64,000 bases of DNA, taken from NCBI RefSeq assembly GCF_022695595.1, contig NZ_CP074380.1, forward strand, positions 5,196,001 through 5,260,000. Direction: 5' to 3'. The notes below the pieces were generated by a model that did no database searches, was not told where the DNA came from, and saw nothing but the letters and a program-made list of their open reading frames with translations. The stretch is from Streptomyces sp. MST-110588. GTDB taxonomy: Bacteria > Actinomycetota > Actinomycetes > Streptomycetales > Streptomycetaceae. This document shows, piece by piece, positions 42,833-51,479 of the stretch. A program made the position numbers and the translations under genes. Position 1 is the first letter of the stretch. Each line of letters opens with the position of its first letter.

Positions 42833-44899
42833 TCATGGCCCCGTGACGTCCGCGACCGGCACCTTCAGCCACACCGCCTCGGACGGCGTTCCCCGGTCGT
42901 CCACGGCGTTGACCATGTACCAGCCGGGCGGCACCAGCGAGGGGTCCTTGGGCAGGGTGATCGTGACGCGACCGTTCTTGGACGTCGTGAAGCCCAGTGC
43001 GATCGACCGCTGTTCGATATTGGTCACGTGTGTAAACGAACTGGGGCGGATCAGCCGCATCTTCGCCGGTTTCGGATTCGGTTCCCGACCCGGCTGCGCG
43101 GGTGCCGCGCCGCCCCCGGGCGTGTAGGTGTACGTCACCTTGCCGCCCAGCCGTACGGTCCGCGGCCCCGTCGCCGTACCTGTTCCCGATCGCGCCGTTT
43201 CCGTTCCCGTTCCCGCTGTCCCCGTTCCCGCCGTCCCTGTCGCCGTCAGCTTCGGCCGGGAGTCCCGGAAGAGGTACGGCGGCGTGTAGAGGTCGATCTC
43301 CTGCTGGAAGGTGCCCGGCTTGGTGTTGTCCTTGTCGGCGTAGAGCGAGTCGGAACCGAACGTCATGACCCGGCCGTCCGGCAGCAGCAGCGCCCCGGAG
43401 TGGTAGTTGCGGCCCACCAGTGGGTCGGCGACGGGCCGGGCGGTGCCCGCCTTCGGGTCGTACAGCTCCGCCGCCAGGACGTTGCTGTCGCCGCGTCCCC
43501 GGTAGTCGCCCGACCCGTTGGTGGTCAGGACCGTGTCGTCCGGCAGGATCACGCTGCTCGGGTAGCGGGCCTTGGCGTACAGGTCGGGGCCGTCCTTGTA
43601 GCGCGGCGTGGGGGCGTGCAGATCCACGATCCGGGTCTTGGCCGTGGCCTTGGGGTCCTCGCCGACCCCGCCGCCGCCGAGCACCATGTACCGCTGCTGC
43701 TGCGCGGGCGGCAGCAGTACGGACATCGAGGTCTCCAGGATCTTGGGGTCGCTGATGCCCGGTACGACCTGGAACCGGTTGGTCTTCAGGTCCCAGATCC
43801 CCGGGACGCGGCCCACGTTGTCCGGCCCGTAACCGGCGTTGGAACCCGTGTAGAAGACCCGGCCCCTGTCGGTCAGGAAGAGGGCCGGATAGGTGGGGAA
43901 GAAACGCCGCCCGGGCAGATAGCTCCACTTCTTCGTCCTCGGGTCGAAGATCTCGTTCTTGCCCGGGACGACCTGGCCGATGTCGTCCAGTCCGGAGACC
44001 GACAGGACCCTGCCGTCCTCAAGAGTGGTCAGCGTCGGATACCAGCGGGCCTCGTTCATCGGATCGACCCTCAGATAGCGTTCGGCCACCGGGTCGAACT
44101 CGTAGGCGTCCTTGATGCCCTGGAAGTCCTTCTTGTCGAAGGACAGTTTCTGCGCGATGCCGTAGAAGTTACGGGCGTCCTCGCCGGTCAGGCCGTGGAT
44201 GCGGTAGTTGTCCTGGGAGCCGGTGGAGTACGAGCGGCCCTGGCGCAGCGCCTCCACGTAGACGCGGGACTCGCTGTGGGTGACCTTGACCTTCCCCGTC
44301 ACCCGGTCGACGGTCTTCTTCGCGCGCGGCACCAGCACCGGGTCCTTGGAGACGAACGTCTTGCCGTTCTGCCTGCCGGTGAACAGCGTCCCGGCCGGGA
44401 AGGTCCTGGGCGCGTCCGGGTCCTCGTTGTAGACGATCATCAGCCCGCCGGCCTTCTTCACGTCGCCGCCGAGCTTCTCGTAGCGCTGGGTGCCGCCCGC
44501 CACCAGCAGGTTGCCGTCCGGCAACTGGGTGTGCCCCGAGCAGAAAAGGTCCTTGGGGGTGGGGATGTCCTTGAAGGTGTTCCTGCGCGGGTCCCACAGG
44601 ACGCTGCGGAAGGACTTCGCCCGGAAGTTGGCGGCGTTGTTGCCCGAGCCGGCGACCAGCAGCACCTTGCCGGTGTGCAGCAGCGCCGCGTGGATGGTGT
44701 TGATCCGGTACGCCCGCGGCACGTCGACCACGTCCCAGTGGCCGTTGCGCGCCTTGTACTCCGGCTGGTTGATCTTGTACTGGTGGTAGCGCTCCGAGGC
44801 GAAGCCGAACAGGGCCGGGCCGTTCATCCCGGCCAGCGCGACCACCACGGCCGCGCCTATCGCGAGCCTGCGGGTGCGGCGGCTGGGACGGTACTTCAT
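42833..44899 (-). CDS. glxA: GlxA-like radical-copper oxidase
   Basis: A 688-residue membrane-anchored copper oxidase related to galactose oxidase. An N-terminal signal-anchor (RLAIGAAVVVALAGMNG) leads to a seven-bladed kelch propeller. The cysteine that forms the Tyr-Cys cofactor is Cys120 in DLFCSGHTQLPDGN, and ligands lie in NEARWYPTLTTLEDG and VGRNYHSGALLLPDGRV. A C-terminal Ig-like domain holds WYMVNAVDD. A Gly/Thr-rich insert (TGTAGTGT) sits before the C-terminal domain. ATG overlaps the cslA stop (ATGA). In Streptomyces GlxA matures the CslA glucan at hyphal tips. Confidence 0.96.
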   Translation of the reverse strand: MKYRPSRRTRRLAIGAAVVVALAGMNGPALFGFASERYHQYKINQPEYKARNGHWDVVDVPRAYRINTIHAALLHTGKVLLVAGSGNNAANFRAKSFRSVLWDPRRNTFKDIPTPKDLFCSGHTQLPDGNLLVAGGTQRYEKLGGDVKKAGGLMIVYNEDPDAPRTFPAGTLFTGRQNGKTFVSKDPVLVPRAKKTVDRVTGKVKVTHSESRVYVEALRQGRSYSTGSQDNYRIHGLTGEDARNFYGIAQKLSFDKKDFQGIKDAYEFDPVAERYLRVDPMNEARWYPTLTTLEDGRVLSVSGLDDIGQVVPGKNEIFDPRTKKWSYLPGRRFFPTYPALFLTDRGRVFYTGSNAGYGPDNVGRVPGIWDLKTNRFQVVPGISDPKILETSMSVLLPPAQQQRYMVLGGGGVGEDPKATAKTRIVDLHAPTPRYKDGPDLYAKARYPSSVILPDDTVLTTNGSGDYRGRGDSNVLAAELYDPKAGTARPVADPLVGRNYHSGALLLPDGRVMTFGSDSLYADKDNTKPGTFQQEIDLYTPPYLFRDSRPKLTATGTAGTGTAGTGTETARSGTGTATGPRTVRLGGKVTYTYTPGGGAAPAQPGREPNPKPAKMRLIRPSSFTHVTNIEQRSIALGFTTSKNGRVTITLPKDPSLVPPGWYMVNAVDDRGTPSEAVWLKVPVADVTGP

Positions 44900-46914
44900 G
44901 TGTGACGTCCTTCAAGAGCGGTCCGTGTGATCTGGTCGGCCATACGATCGGCGTCGCCGGGCGCGGCCCAACTGGGGTGCGGCGCGGGCCGCTGCCCCAG
45001 GACCGGGGCCGGGCCCGGGTCCGGAGCCGAAGGGGCCGGTTCCGAAGGGCCCGGGCCCGGAGGTGCCGGCTGCGTCCGCCGCCCGTCCCCGCTGTCCCCC
45101 CTGCCGCGCCGACCCCGCCGCTCCCTTCGCTCCCGCCGCAGCGTCCAGCGCCAGGCGACGATCGGTGCCGCCGTGATCAGCAGCGCCAGCGAGGCCCAAG
45201 TGATCATCGCCGGGTGGCTGTGGCCGAAGACGAAGGACGAGACCAGGGAGCCGCCGAAGACCACGATGAAGAAGAGGTGGATCCGGAAGGTGCCGAAGAG
45301 CGTGTCGGGACTGGAGGAGTCGCCCTTGGGTGTCACCACGAACCTGCTCTTGCGGCGCAGCGCGGCGTCGAAGAGCGAGCGCGCGTAGATCGGTGCGGAC
45401 AGCGCCGACATCACCATGCCGGCCACACCGCCGGAGCCCTCGGGTTCGTGGGGCGAGACGTTGTGCCGGCGGTTCCATACGTACAGGCCGATCTGGAGCG
45501 CGGATGCGTTACCGTACAGCATCATCCACACCGCCGGGTCGATCTGTACGCCGGATGCGCCAAGTCCCAGGAACAGTGCGCAACTCAGCGCGGCCAGGAT
45601 CCAGTTGAGGGCGGACATCGGATAAAAGATGACCATCATGGTGTAGTTGAAGAACTTGCCCGGCGGCAGTGTGAAGGGCGCCTTCCAGAACTGTTTGAGT
45701 ATGGTCTCGTACGTACCGCGTGACCAGCGCAGTTGCTGGGTGAAGAAGTCCGTCCAGGCGGTGGGGCCCTCGCCGACGGCCAGCACGTCCGGGGTGTAGA
45801 CCGAGCGCCATTTGCGGCCGGTGTCCGGGTTGCGGTGGCGGTGCATCTCGAAACCCGTCGCCATGTCCTCGGTGATCGAGTCGTACAGCCCGCCGATCTG
45901 CTGCAGGGCCTTGATGCGTACGGCGTTGGAGGTGCCGACGAACATGGGCGCGCCGTAGCGGTTGCCGGCCCGCTGGATCAGGGCGTGGAAGAGGAACTGC
46001 TGCGACTCGGCGGCCTTGGTGACGAACGTGTCGTAGTTGCCGTAGACCTGGGGGCCGATGACGAAGCCGATGTCCGGGTCGCGGAAGAAGCCGAGCATCC
46101 GCTCCAGGTAGTTGGGCAGCGGTACGTGGTCGGTGTCCACGGACGCGAAGTAGTCATAGGCGTCGCCGTGCGCCTGGAGCCAGGCGTTGTAGTTGCCGTG
46201 CTTGGTTCTGGCGCGGTGCGGGCCCTTCTCGCGGTTCCACTGCGGGATGCCCTTACGGGTGAAGTGGTGGACGCCCAGGCGCGCGCAGACCTGCCTGACG
46301 TCCGGGTCGTCGCCCTCGTCCAGCAGCCAGATGTGCAGCAGGCCGCGGTGCCGCAGTTTGACCGCGGCCTCCAGCGTCCTGGTCACCATCTCCAGGGGCT
46401 CCTTGCCCGGGACGAAGGAGGTGAGGAAGGCGACACGGGTGCCGCTCTCGGGGACGACCGGTACGGGGTCGCGGGCGACGAGCGTGGCATGGGCGTTGGA
46501 CAGGACGTTCATCGTACGGAAGAACTCGATCAGGCCGATCGAGACGAGCATGATGACGTCAAGTACGAGCAAGGTGTCCGAGGCGTGGTCGCGCCTGGTC
46601 CAGTGGGCGGGCTGCATCAGCCAGGCCAGCAGGCCGAGGGAGACCAGGGGAGCGGCGCCGAGGAGCAGCGCCGCGCGTATGCGGTGCGGCTCGTCGGCCA
46701 GCAGGCTCCGGTAACGGACCTTGTAGGGGCGGTCCGGGTCGGGCTCGGTGAGCGGACCGGCGAGTCTGCTGTAGTGCTCGTAGTCGTAGCGCGGCAGCGG
46801 CCCCCGCTGGGGCCGCCGCTGCCGGTGCTGGCGCGGTACCCGCAGGCGCGTCGTCGCGGACGGGTCGTATTCGTACTGGTGCGGCTGCCGGGCGCCGGTA
46901 GGCGGCGACGTCAT
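44896..46914 (-). CDS. cslA: Cellulose synthase-like glycosyltransferase 2
   Basis: A 672-residue membrane synthase. A basic head (about 60 residues) is followed by two helices. A GT2 domain has FLTSFVPGKEPLEMV, YFASVDTDHVPLPNY (DxD), SITEDMATGFEMH (TED) and QQLRWSRG (QxxRW). Five or six C-terminal helices and a disordered Pro/Arg-rich tail complete it. It polymerises a beta-1,4-glucan for hyphal tips and is co-translated with glxA (4-bp overlap). ATG 46914 was chosen. 354 bp separate it from the GntR gene. Confidence 0.96.
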   Translation of the reverse strand: MTSPPTGARQPHQYEYDPSATTRLRVPRQHRQRRPQRGPLPRYDYEHYSRLAGPLTEPDPDRPYKVRYRSLLADEPHRIRAALLLGAAPLVSLGLLAWLMQPAHWTRRDHASDTLLVLDVIMLVSIGLIEFFRTMNVLSNAHATLVARDPVPVVPESGTRVAFLTSFVPGKEPLEMVTRTLEAAVKLRHRGLLHIWLLDEGDDPDVRQVCARLGVHHFTRKGIPQWNREKGPHRARTKHGNYNAWLQAHGDAYDYFASVDTDHVPLPNYLERMLGFFRDPDIGFVIGPQVYGNYDTFVTKAAESQQFLFHALIQRAGNRYGAPMFVGTSNAVRIKALQQIGGLYDSITEDMATGFEMHRHRNPDTGRKWRSVYTPDVLAVGEGPTAWTDFFTQQLRWSRGTYETILKQFWKAPFTLPPGKFFNYTMMVIFYPMSALNWILAALSCALFLGLGASGVQIDPAVWMMLYGNASALQIGLYVWNRRHNVSPHEPEGSGGVAGMVMSALSAPIYARSLFDAALRRKSRFVVTPKGDSSSPDTLFGTFRIHLFFIVVFGGSLVSSFVFGHSHPAMITWASLALLITAAPIVAWRWTLRRERRERRGRRGRGDSGDGRRTQPAPPGPGPSEPAPSAPDPGPAPVLGQRPAPHPSWAAPGDADRMADQITRTALEGRHT

Positions 46915-47268
46915 GAGTCCATCCCCCCGCACGCAGGCGCGCTGCGTGGCGTCAGGTCCGGGTCATCGGTCCGCCCGACCGACCCGGGCTCCATGGTGCC
47001 GGCCGCCCGCACCAGGACGTGGGACGGCCGCCTTCCGGTTGCATGTTTCCCGCCCTGGCACCCTCTCAGTGCCCCGGGGTCCCCGACCCCTCGTTCACCG
47101 CAACCGGTATTCCCCCCAATTGACAGTGGACCAGGCCCTGTTGGGCTCCGGTCCCCACGTCAGGGTGCCGAAAATCCGGCCTTGATCGCAAGGGATAAAC
47201 GAGGTCTTTGCCGGGCACGGAAGTGCATTGATGGACGCATTGGATCGGAGGGTGCATTACTTCGGTCA
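46915..47268. other. Intergenic region before cslA, nothing recognised
   Basis: 354 bp between cslA and the GntR gene, less GC-rich than its surroundings. It should hold the cslA-glxA promoter, but no clear operator palindrome was seen. Confidence 0.5.
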
Positions 47269-47952
47269 TCAACTGCGCAGCCTTTGGCGGATGTTGTCAA
47301 AGTGGTCGCGGACCGCCCGCTCCGCGCGCAAAGCGTCGCCGGCGCGCACCGCGTCCAGGATTTCCCGGTGCTGGCGGTGGGTGACCTTCGGGTCCGTACG
47401 CAGATCCGCCAAATCCGTCCGTACGCGGTGGAAGGCGTCCCAGAAGGCGTCCAGCACCTCGCTCAACAGGAGGTTGTCCAGGCCACGGTAGAGCGCGGCA
47501 TGGAAGGCCCGGTCGGTCTCCGCCTCCACCGACCCGCGCTCGGCCTCCCGCGCCATCCGCGCCACGATCGTCTCCAGCTCGGCGAGGTCCGCCGCCGGCA
47601 CCTGCCCGGCCAGCCGCGCTATCAGGCCGGTCTCCACGGCCTCGCGCAGCTCCAGGAGCTGGCGCAGGCTGTCCTCGCCGCGCAGGTGGCCCGCGACCGT
47701 ACGGAAGGCCAGGCCCTCGGTCATCGGGGCCATCGACATCGGCCCGACGTACGTGCCGAAGCCGTGCCGGATCTCCACGATGCCCATCGCCTGGAGCGCC
47801 TTGAGGGCCTCGCGTACGGAGTTCCGGCTGACCCCGAGAAGCTCCATCAGCTCCGTCTCGGTGGGCAGCGAGGCGCCGGAGGGCAGCCGCCGGTCGATGA
47901 TCAGCTTCTTGATCCGCTCCTGGATGTCACGCGCCATTCCGCGACTGTGCAT
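47269..47952 (-). CDS. GntR family regulator, FadR subfamily
   Basis: A 227-residue repressor. A GntR winged helix (residues about 10-70: ERIKKLIIDRRLPSGASLPTETELMELLGVSRNSVREALKA, given here in outline) precedes an all-helical FCD ligand domain (LLELREAVETGLIARLA, DRAFHAALYRGLDN, THRQHREILDAVRAGD) with metal-binding histidines. Start 47952 is supported by GGGAGGG. It lies between cslA and the LPMO genes and might respond to an oligosaccharide or acid, but its target is not visible. Confidence 0.9.
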   Translation of the reverse strand: MHSRGMARDIQERIKKLIIDRRLPSGASLPTETELMELLGVSRNSVREALKALQAMGIVEIRHGFGTYVGPMSMAPMTEGLAFRTVAGHLRGEDSLRQLLELREAVETGLIARLAGQVPAADLAELETIVARMAREAERGSVEAETDRAFHAALYRGLDNLLLSEVLDAFWDAFHRVRTDLADLRTDPKVTHRQHREILDAVRAGDALRAERAVRDHFDNIRQRLRS

Positions 47953-48011
47953 CCGATCCCTCCCTGTTGGCCAGCGGTACGCCACGTTCTTGCGGTGACG
48001 GGCCCTGTGGC

Positions 48012-48065
48012 GGTGATGGGCTCTGTGGTGATGGGCTCTGTGGTGATGGGCTCTGTGGTGATGGG
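48012..48065 (-). repeat. 15-bp tandem repeat GGTGATGGGCTCTGT x3.6
   Basis: Exact copies at 48012, 48027 and 48042, then a 9-bp partial copy, between the GntR start and the tRNA-Lys terminator. Confidence 0.95.
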
Positions 48066-48073
48066 GGCGGAAT

Positions 48074-48116
48074 GCACCGAGGGCCTCCTCGCCATTGGCG
48101 AGGAGGCCCTCGGTGC
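48074..48116 (-). terminator. Terminator of tRNA-Lys copy 1
   Basis: A 20-bp perfect stem (GCACCGAGGGCCTCCTCGCC / GGCGAGGAGGCCCTCGGTGC) with an ATT loop, 6 bp beyond the 3' end of the tRNA. Confidence 0.9.
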
Positions 48117-48121
48117 GTCTG

Positions 48122-48195
48122 TGCGCCGCCAGGGACTCGAACCCCGGACCCGCTGATTAAGAGTCAGCTGCTCTAACCAACTGAGCTAGCGGCGC
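48122..48195 (-). tRNA. tRNA-Lys (anticodon CUU), copy 1
   Basis: A 74-nt tRNA: acceptor GCGCCGC/GCGGCGC, D-arm GCTC-AGTTGGTTA-GAGC, anticodon arm GCTGA-CTCTTAA-TCAGC (anticodon CTT), T-arm CGGGG-TTCGAGT-CCCTG, discriminator A. CCA is not encoded. Identical to the copies at 50246 and 58583. Confidence 0.97.
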
Positions 48196-48582
48196 CTGCT
48201 GACAGAGAAAACTCTACACGAACTTCCGGGGTGCCTGTGACCGTCGGATGCCTCTGAGCCTCAATACCCGGACTTTTCGGCGGGAATGTGAGCGGGGTCA
48301 CGGCCGACCCCTTTTTTGCCAGGGGTGGAGCCGGCCGGGTGATCCGCCCGGTATTCCTCTTACGGATTGATACGGATTGATTCGACGAGGCCCGGATATC
48401 ACCCACCGCATTCCCTCCCTCTCCCCCGGTTCCTTTCCGCTTCCCGCTCCGCCCCCTCTCCCTCTCCGCCCCATCCCTGTCGCGCCGCCACCGCCATTCC
48501 GGTCCCTTCCGCTTGCGCTTCGCGCGGCATGGGGGTGGAGCGGAGGGAGGTGAGTGCGCGCCGTACCGGTTGAAGTTTGCAA

Positions 48583-48638
48583 TTGGTCTGGACATGACCA
48601 AACCCCGTCGCTAGGGTGCGCGTTGGTCTAGACCGCAC
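48583..48638. promoter_or_regulatory. Two dre-like (DasR) boxes flanking the -10 of LPMO 1
   Basis: TTGGTCTGGACATGAC begins at 48583 and the near-perfect TTGGTCTAGACCGCAC at 48623-48638; their cores are 40 bp apart. TAGGGT (48612-48617), a good -10, lies between them. DasR bound at both would straddle the promoter. Confidence 0.82.
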
Positions 48639-48693
48639 TTCACTCAGTTCACGGACACCCCCTCACGGACCCCCGCGTTCTCAGGAGCGAAGC

Positions 48694-49287
48694 ATGCGTA
48701 AAAAGCTCAGCGCTGCCGTGGTCGGCCTCGGCATCGCCGGCGTCTCCCTGCTGGCCACCGGAAGCGCCTCCGGCCACGGCTACAGTGACGCGCCCCCCAG
48801 CCGCCAGTCGCTGTGCGCCAAGGGCACGGTCAAGGACTGCGGCCCCATCCAGTACGAGCCGCAGAGCGTCGAGGGCCCCAAGGGCTTCCCCGCCGCCGGG
48901 CCCGCCGACGGAAAGATCTGCTCGGGCGGCAACGCCGTCTTCCGTCAGCTCGACGACCCGCGGGGCGGTGACTGGCCCACCACTGCGCTCACCGCGGGCC
49001 AGGGCTACACCTTCACCTGGCGGATCACCGCCCGCCACGCCACCACGGACTTCCGCTACTACGTCACCAAGGACGGCTACGACCCGAGCAAGCCGCTCAC
49101 CAGGGCGGACCTGGAACCCGAGCCGTTCATGACGGTACCGATGGGCGGGCTGAGGCCCGGCGAGACGGTGCGGCACCAGGGCACCGTCCCGACCCTGAAG
49201 TCCGGCCACCACATCATCCTGGGCGTATGGAACATCGCCGACACCGGCAACGCCTTCTACGCCTGCTCCGACGTCGACATCTCCTGA
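48694..49287 (+). CDS. Lytic polysaccharide monooxygenase (AA10), copy 1
   Basis: A 197-residue secreted copper enzyme. The signal peptide ends SASG, exposing His28 (HGYSDAPPSRQSLC) as the N-terminal histidine of the copper brace. The second brace histidine is His115 in ITARHATTDF; the axial Phe is in TGNAFYACSD. GGDWPTT and the KDGYDPSKPL loop are family features. There is no carbohydrate-binding module. It oxidatively cleaves chitin or cellulose; paired dre sites point to chitin/GlcNAc control. It is about 70% like its downstream paralogue by eye. In S. coelicolor the orthologous locus lies beside cslA/glxA. Confidence 0.95.
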   Translation: MRKKLSAAVVGLGIAGVSLLATGSASGHGYSDAPPSRQSLCAKGTVKDCGPIQYEPQSVEGPKGFPAAGPADGKICSGGNAVFRQLDDPRGGDWPTTALTAGQGYTFTWRITARHATTDFRYYVTKDGYDPSKPLTRADLEPEPFMTVPMGGLRPGETVRHQGTVPTLKSGHHIILGVWNIADTGNAFYACSDVDIS

Positions 49288-49318
49288 CGGACGCCGGCGG
49301 CGGCAGGTGGAGGCCGAC

Positions 49319-49367
49319 GGAGGCCGGCGGCGGTCGGCGGTGGTCGGCGGCGGTCGACCCGGCCTCC
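49319..49367 (+). terminator. Possible hairpin between the two LPMO genes
   Basis: GGAGGCCGG (49319-49327) can pair with CCGGCCTCC (49359-49367) around GGCGGTC repeats. A second, shorter pairing GGCC/GGCC follows. No T-run. Confidence 0.4.
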
Positions 49368-49418
49368 GAAGGCCGGCGGCGGCCAGAGACCTCCTCTCGC
49401 ATCCTCGCCGCGGCGCGA

Positions 49419-49486
49419 TTGGTCCAGACATCGACCTAGGCAGGCCCGGGATCCAGCCATATTCTGCTGGTTGGTCTGGACCGCAA
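49419..49486. promoter_or_regulatory. Two dre-like (DasR) boxes flanking the -10 of LPMO 2
   Basis: TTGGTCCAGACATCGA from 49419 and TTGGTCTGGACCGCAA at 49471-49486. TATTCT (49460-49465), a good -10, lies between them. The arrangement copies that of LPMO 1, with 52 bp between box cores. Confidence 0.8.
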
Positions 49487-49532
49487 CGCACTTGGCTCAC
49501 AGGACACCCCCCAAGTTCTCCGGGAGCGAAGC

Positions 49533-50117
49533 ATGCGAAAGAAGATCAGCGCGGCCGTCGTCGGCCTCGGCGTCATCGGCGTGTCCGTCCTCGCCACGAG
49601 CAGCGCCTCCGGCCACGGCTACACCGACTCCCCCATCAGCCGGCAGAAGCTGTGCGCCAACAAGACCGTGAAGAACTGCGGCGAGATCCAGTACGAGCCG
49701 CAGAGCGTGGAGGGCCCCAAGGGCTTCCCGTCCGGCGGACCGGCCGACGGCCGGATCTGCGCCGGCGGCAACAGCCGTTTCTCCCAGTTGGACGACCCGC
49801 GCGGCGGCCAGTGGCCGGCGACCCGGGTGAGCCCCGGCTCGTACACGTTCACCTGGCGCTTCACGGCCCCGCACGCCACCACGGACTTCAAGTACTACAT
49901 GACCAGGAACGGCTACGACCCCAGCCGCCCGGTCACCCGCGCCGACCTGGACCTCAACCCGTTCCTGACCGTCCCCTACAACGGCCAGCGGCCACCGACC
50001 ACCCTCTCGCACCAGGGCACCCTGCCGGCCCGGTCGGGCAAACACCTGATCGTCGCCGTATGGACGATCGCCGACACCGGTAACGCGTTCTACGCCTGCT
50101 CGGACGTCCAGTACTGA
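49533..50117 (+). CDS. Lytic polysaccharide monooxygenase (AA10), copy 2
   Basis: A 194-residue paralogue of the gene before it, with the same layout: signal ending SASG, His28 (HGYTDSPISRQKLC), second brace His114 in TAPHATTDF, and NAFYACSD. Differences cluster in surface loops (NKTVKNC, SVRF to SRFSQL, LDLNPFLTVPYNG), which may change the substrate face. No binding module is attached. GGGAG precedes ATG 49533. The promoter is duplicated with the gene, so both should be induced together when DasR is released. Confidence 0.95.
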   Translation: MRKKISAAVVGLGVIGVSVLATSSASGHGYTDSPISRQKLCANKTVKNCGEIQYEPQSVEGPKGFPSGGPADGRICAGGNSRFSQLDDPRGGQWPATRVSPGSYTFTWRFTAPHATTDFKYYMTRNGYDPSRPVTRADLDLNPFLTVPYNGQRPPTTLSHQGTLPARSGKHLIVAVWTIADTGNAFYACSDVQY

Positions 50118-50203
50118 GCAGTTTCGTACCGGGGCACCCCGTACCGGGAAGGCCCGCCGCAGGGCCGGAAGAACCCGGAAAGACGAAGAACCCGGAAAAA
50201 ACA

Positions 50204-50239
50204 CAGTGGGCGTTTCCGTAAGACCGGAAACGCCCACTG
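50204..50239 (-). terminator. Terminator of tRNA-Lys copy 2 (also near LPMO 2)
   Basis: CAGTGGGCGTTTCCG (50204-50218) / CGGAAACGCCCACTG (50225-50239), a 15-bp stem. On the minus strand it is followed by GTTTTTT, giving a full intrinsic terminator. Confidence 0.92.
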
Positions 50240-50245
50240 CACAGG

Positions 50246-50319
50246 TGCGCCGCCAGGGACTCGAACCCCGGACCCGCTGATTAAGAGTCAGCTGCTCTAA
50301 CCAACTGAGCTAGCGGCGC
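50246..50319 (-). tRNA. tRNA-Lys (anticodon CUU), copy 2
   Basis: 74 nt, base-for-base the same as the copies at 48122 and 58583. Stems and CTT anticodon as described for copy 1. The flanking sequence differs, so only the tRNA is conserved. Confidence 0.97.
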
Positions 50320-50439
50320 GCGCTGACAGAAGAAATACTACCTGGTCTTTAGGGGTGCTTCTGACCACCTCATCGGACCGGGCCGTCCGAGCGCCGCCGC
50401 TGGTCACTTCCTGGGCGGGGGCTCGTGGCGTTCTGGGGG

Positions 50440-51198
50440 TCAGAGGGTCAGTGAGAGCAGGACCGGGGCCGCCCTCCGGTTGAGGGCGTCGGCAGCCTGG
50501 CGCAGGCGGTGGGCGTTCTCCAGGGGCATGGACAGGGCCAGGCAGCCGACCGTCGCACCGGCCGTGATCGGGACGGCCGCGCAGACCGTGCCCACGGCGT
50601 ACTCCTGGAGGTCCAGCATGGGGACCGTGGGCGGCTGGCTGTCGAGCTTGTGGAAGAGCACCTTCTCGTTGGTGATCGTCCGGGACGTGAGCCGGGCGGT
50701 CTTGTGGCGCGAGAGGTGGTCCATGCGGCCGTCGTAGTCCAACTGGGCGAGCAGGCACTTGCCGACCGCGCTGGCATGTGCCGTGCGGCGGAACTCGGCC
50801 CATTCGTTGACCTTGGGCGCGCGGGGGCCGTCGGCGTAGTGAAGGATCTTCACCTCGCCGTCGATGTACCGGCTGATGTAGACCGCCGCACCCACGGAAT
50901 CGCGCAGTTCCACGAGCGTCTGCTGGAGCTTGCCGCGCAGCGCCTCCTCCCGGTCGCCGCCCGTGCCGAGCAGGAGCAGCGACTCCCCGACGACGTACGC
51001 GCCGTCGGAGAGCTGGGCCACGTAGCCCTCGTGGCGCAGCATGGACAGCATGTGGGTGAGGTGGCCGGTGGGCAGGCCGGTTTCCCGTGCGACCTGTACG
51101 TCGGTCACGCCGCCGGCGTGCCTGGAGATCGTTTCGAGCACGCGAAGGGCGTACTGCACCGAGTGGAACGGCGCGGTCGGCTCGGGCTTCAGCGCCAC
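50440..51198 (-). CDS. IclR family transcriptional regulator
   Basis: A 252-residue regulator. An N-terminal winged helix (SVQYALRVLETISRHAGGVTDVQVARETGLPTGHLTHML, given in outline) precedes the IclR effector domain (GAAVYISRYIDGEVKILHYADGP, HASAVGKCLLAQLDYDGRMDHL, ITNEKVLFHKLD, CAAVPITAGATVGCLALSMP). The GTG at 51198 lacks a strong ribosome site. It could control the amidase gene just upstream or a remote target; no operator was identified. Confidence 0.93.
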   Translation of the reverse strand: MALKPEPTAPFHSVQYALRVLETISRHAGGVTDVQVARETGLPTGHLTHMLSMLRHEGYVAQLSDGAYVVGESLLLLGTGGDREEALRGKLQQTLVELRDSVGAAVYISRYIDGEVKILHYADGPRAPKVNEWAEFRRTAHASAVGKCLLAQLDYDGRMDHLSRHKTARLTSRTITNEKVLFHKLDSQPPTVPMLDLQEYAVGTVCAAVPITAGATVGCLALSMPLENAHRLRQAADALNRRAAPVLLSLTL

Positions 51199-51479
51199 GG
51201 TGTCCCCCTACCAGGTTGTGACCGCTTGCGTTGTCACCGTCGCTGCAGGTCACGGCCGGAGGGCAAGTTCCGGCCGGTACCGCACAGCAAGGCTTCTACC
51301 ACGATAGCGGTCAACGTCTCGCCCCGGAGGGGGTCTTGACCGAAAAGCCGCGCGTGACATGTGTCCGTCCTGGACAGCGGCACACTGGCATATGTCGCCG
51401 TCATCTCGGCTCGATAGTTTTCCGGCCGTGAGGCGCAGGTACGGCTCCGGGAGCGAGGCCCGGGGTGCCGGGGGAGCCC

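Noticed and set aside
42383..44905. 840-residue + frame opposite glxA
   Set aside because: Shadow of glxA; begins inside the CGNR gene in another frame.
48012..48065. CRISPR-like array
   Set aside because: The 15-bp units are directly joined with no spacers; a plain tandem repeat.
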